The notes under the pieces are model-generated. The model saw only the letters and a list, made by a program, of their open reading frames with translations. It did no database searches and was not told the DNA's origin. Shown here piece by piece: positions 38,180-40,028 of a DNA stretch of 40,028 nt. How positions within the stretch are numbered: the first letter of the stretch is position 1; the number at the start of each line of letters is the position of its first letter. The DNA comes from Gammaproteobacteria bacterium. GTDB lineage: Bacteria; Pseudomonadota; Gammaproteobacteria; GCA-001735895. The position numbers were made by a program, and so were the translations under genes. The stretch covers positions 1-40,028 of the forward strand of contig JAJDOF010000079.1 of NCBI GenBank assembly GCA_022340305.1, given 5' to 3'.

Positions 38180-39934
38180 CTACTTCTTGCGCGGAATGTA
38201 AAGGTCGGTAATCGTGCCTTCGGCCATTTCCGCGGCGAAATTGAATGTTTCCGACAACGTCGGGTGCGGATGAATGGTCAGACTGATGTCTTCAGCATCG
38301 GCACCCATTTCCAGCGCCAGCACGGCCTCGGCAATCAATTCACCGGCATTCGGGCCAACAATACCCGCACCGAGGATACGCATGCTTTCCTTTTCGAATA
38401 ACACTTTGGTCATGCCCTCGTCGCGATCAATACCCAGCGAACGACCGCTGGCGGCCCAGGGGAAAGCCCCCTTCACGTATTCGATACCCTGCTCCTTGGC
38501 CTCGATTTCATTCAACCCCATCCACGCAACTTCCGGATCGGTATAAGCTACCGACGGAATAGTCATCGGTTCGAAGAAGGACTTCATACCAGCAATGACT
38601 TCGGCCGCTACCTTGGCCTCATGGGTTGCCTTGTGCGCGAGCATGGGATTGCCGACGATATCGCCAATGGCAAATATGTTCGGGACGTTGGTGCGCATCT
38701 GCTTGTCAACAGCAATAAAACCGGCATCGTCGACATTGACACCGGCTTTGTCGGCACCGATCTTGTTGCCATTGGGGCGGCGCCCAACGGCGACCAGCAC
38801 CTTGTCGAAAATTGCCGGATCCGGTGCTTTGTCACCTTCGAAACTGACCTTCAGGCCGTTCTTTTGCGCCTTGATCTCGGATACCTTGGTCTTCAACAGG
38901 ATCGACTTGTAGCGCGGCTTGATGATCTTGGTCAAGGCTCTGACCAGATCCTTGTCGCAACCCGGAATCAGACTATCCATGAATTCAACGACGGTGATTT
39001 CCGAGCCCAGCGCATGATAAACCGTCGCCATCTCCAGGCCGATTATGCCACCACCGACGATCAGCAGTTTTTTCGGAACATCGGTCAATAGCAGCGCGTC
39101 GGTCGAGTCCATCAGCCGCTCATCGTCGTTGGGGAATGGCGGGATCTCTGTGGCTTGCGAACCGGCCGCTATTATGCAATTGTCGAAGCGAATTTGGGTG
39201 GTTTTGCCGTCCTTTTCCACGGCAAGATTGTTGGCATCCAGGAACTGTCCAACGCCATGCACGACGGTTACCTTACGTTGCTTGGCGAGACCGGAGAGGC
39301 CGCCGGTGAGCTTGCCGACAACCTTGTCCTTGAAACCGTTGATGCCGTCGAGATCTATCCTGGGCTTGCCAAAGGTAACGCCGTTGGCCTGCATGTGCGC
39401 CGCTTCATTGATGATTTGCGCGGTATGCAGCAGGGCCTTCGACGGTATACAACCGACGTTCAGGCAGACACCGCCGAGCGAGTCATAGCGTTCGACCAGC
39501 ACCACTTTTTTACCGAGATCAGCGGCTCTGAACGCCGCCGTGTATCCGCCGGGGCCGGCGCCCAATACCACGACTTCGGTTTCGATGTCCGCGTCACCGC
39601 CAGCATCCGGTTTTGCCTGGCTGGGGCTTGCAGATTTCTGTTCCTTGTTGGTTTCGTTATCATCCTTGTTCGCGGCCGCTGCCTCCGTGGCGCCTTCTGA
39701 GATCTCGATTTTACCGAGCAGGTCACCTTCGGAAATCTTGTCGCCGACGGCAACGTTCAATTTCTTGATGGTGCCAGAATAGGGAGAAGGGATATCCATC
39801 GACGCCTTGTCCGATTCCAGTGTTAACAGGGAATCCTCGGCCTTTACCGAGTCCCCTACGGCGACCAGCAGTTCGATGACTTCGACACCTTTGAAATCGC
39901 CGATGTCCGGCAGTAACAGATCTTTTTCACTCAT
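38180..39934 (-). CDS. lpdA: Dihydrolipoamide dehydrogenase (E3) with N-terminal lipoyl domain
   Basis: E3 reoxidises dihydrolipoamide with NAD in the pyruvate dehydrogenase complex. The 584-aa protein starts with a lipoyl domain (about 1-78) with the modified Lys43 in ESDKASMDIP, then an Ala/Lys/Glu-rich flexible linker (80-115). The flavoprotein follows: FAD motif GAGPGG (125-130), the redox disulfide Cys157/Cys162 (GGVCLNVGCIPSK), an NAD motif GGGIIGLE, and the C-terminal HPHPTLSE (555-562). Such lipoyl-E3 fusions occur in Neisseria and other proteobacteria but not in E. coli. It starts two bases after the aceF stop. Confidence 0.96.
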   Translation of the reverse strand: MSEKDLLLPDIGDFKGVEVIELLVAVGDSVKAEDSLLTLESDKASMDIPSPYSGTIKKLNVAVGDKISEGDLLGKIEISEGATEAAAANKDDNETNKEQKSASPSQAKPDAGGDADIETEVVVLGAGPGGYTAAFRAADLGKKVVLVERYDSLGGVCLNVGCIPSKALLHTAQIINEAAHMQANGVTFGKPRIDLDGINGFKDKVVGKLTGGLSGLAKQRKVTVVHGVGQFLDANNLAVEKDGKTTQIRFDNCIIAAGSQATEIPPFPNDDERLMDSTDALLLTDVPKKLLIVGGGIIGLEMATVYHALGSEITVVEFMDSLIPGCDKDLVRALTKIIKPRYKSILLKTKVSEIKAQKNGLKVSFEGDKAPDPAIFDKVLVAVGRRPNGNKIGADKAGVNVDDAGFIAVDKQMRTNVPNIFAIGDIVGNPMLAHKATHEAKVAAEVIAGMKSFFEPMTIPSVAYTDPEVAWMGLNEIEAKEQGIEYVKGAFPWAASGRSLGIDRDEGMTKVLFEKESMRILGAGIVGPNAGELIAEAVLALEMGADAEDISLTIHPHPTLSETFNFAAEMAEGTITDLYIPRKK

Positions 39935-39936
39935 GA

Positions 39937-40028
39937 TTATAAAAGCACCCTTCTGATATCAGATATGACTTGGCCCAGGAAACTGGTAAAGCGCGCGGCT
40001 TGCGCACCATCGATGACGCGATGATCGT
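39937..40028 (-). CDS. aceF: Dihydrolipoamide acetyltransferase (E2), C-terminal end only
   Basis: Only the last 30 codons are inside the window; the gene continues past the right edge. The visible frame begins DHRVIDGAQAARF, which is the acetyltransferase active-site motif DHRxxDG, and ends DIRRVLL followed by TAA at 39939-39937. That is the standard C-terminus of 2-oxoacid dehydrogenase E2 proteins. Because lpdA follows at once, this is most likely the pyruvate dehydrogenase E2; a branched-chain E2 cannot be excluded from so short a piece. Confidence 0.88.
   Translation of the reverse strand, partial: DHRVIDGAQAARFTSFLGQVISDIRRVLL

Overview
The window is a stretch of chromosomal core genome from a gammaproteobacterium. 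Protein sequences match gammaproteobacterial families closely (S15, NusA, FtsH, GlmM, CarAB), and the order tpiA-secG-tRNA-Leu(GAG) ... tRNA-fMet-rimP-nusA-infB-rbfA-truB-rpsO-pnp is the classical gammaproteobacterial one. It is probably not an enteric or a pseudomonad: nuoC and nuoD are separate genes, NuoG is short (788 aa), a complete 14-gene nuo operon sits between secG-tRNA-Leu and tRNA-fMet, and E3 carries its own lipoyl domain. That combination recalls Legionella/Coxiella/Chromatiales-type lineages. The exact genus cannot be read from the sequence alone.

Layout. 1-6600 (minus strand): the translation/transcription-factor operon rimP-nusA-infB-rbfA-truB-rpsO-pnp (pnp cut by the window edge), with an attenuator-like hairpin just ahead of rimP and an internal promoter ahead of rpsO. 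6600-7381: an 800-base stretch without a gene. It holds a candidate leader promoter, many hairpins, two degenerate copies of the tRNA 3' end, and a very long terminator hairpin that begins inside the tRNA-fMet CCA. 7382-7458: tRNA-fMet with its own promoter. 7521-21937: nuoN to nuoA (complex I, read right to left as nuoABCDEFGHIJKLMN) with a strong sigma70-like promoter carrying a duplicated -35. 22143-28303: tRNA-Leu, secG, tpiA, glmM, folP, ftsH and rlmE, all on the minus strand and tightly packed. 28416-28739: yhbY, divergent from rlmE. 28755-33600: greA, carB, carA (minus), coupled by 1-base overlaps. 33817-38140: a more lineage-specific patch with an EamA/DMT transporter, a membrane-anchored Ser/Thr kinase, a PduO-type cobalamin adenosyltransferase, a structured 182-base inverted-repeat element, and a YbfF-like hydrolase. 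38180-40028: lpdA with an N-terminal lipoyl domain and the 3' end of aceF (pyruvate dehydrogenase).

How it works together. Most of the window makes ribosome assembly and transcription-elongation factors, the respiratory NADH dehydrogenase, and precursors for cell wall, folate, pyrimidine and arginine synthesis. Many genes are coupled by ATGA, TAATG or TGATG junctions, which implies translational coupling in long operons. I found no CRISPR array, prophage, transposase, toxin-antitoxin pair or defence island. The parts that stand out are non-coding (the 6.6-7.4 kb island and the 37.2-37.4 kb element) plus the unusual kinase. I do not see convincing evidence of a wholly new biological system.
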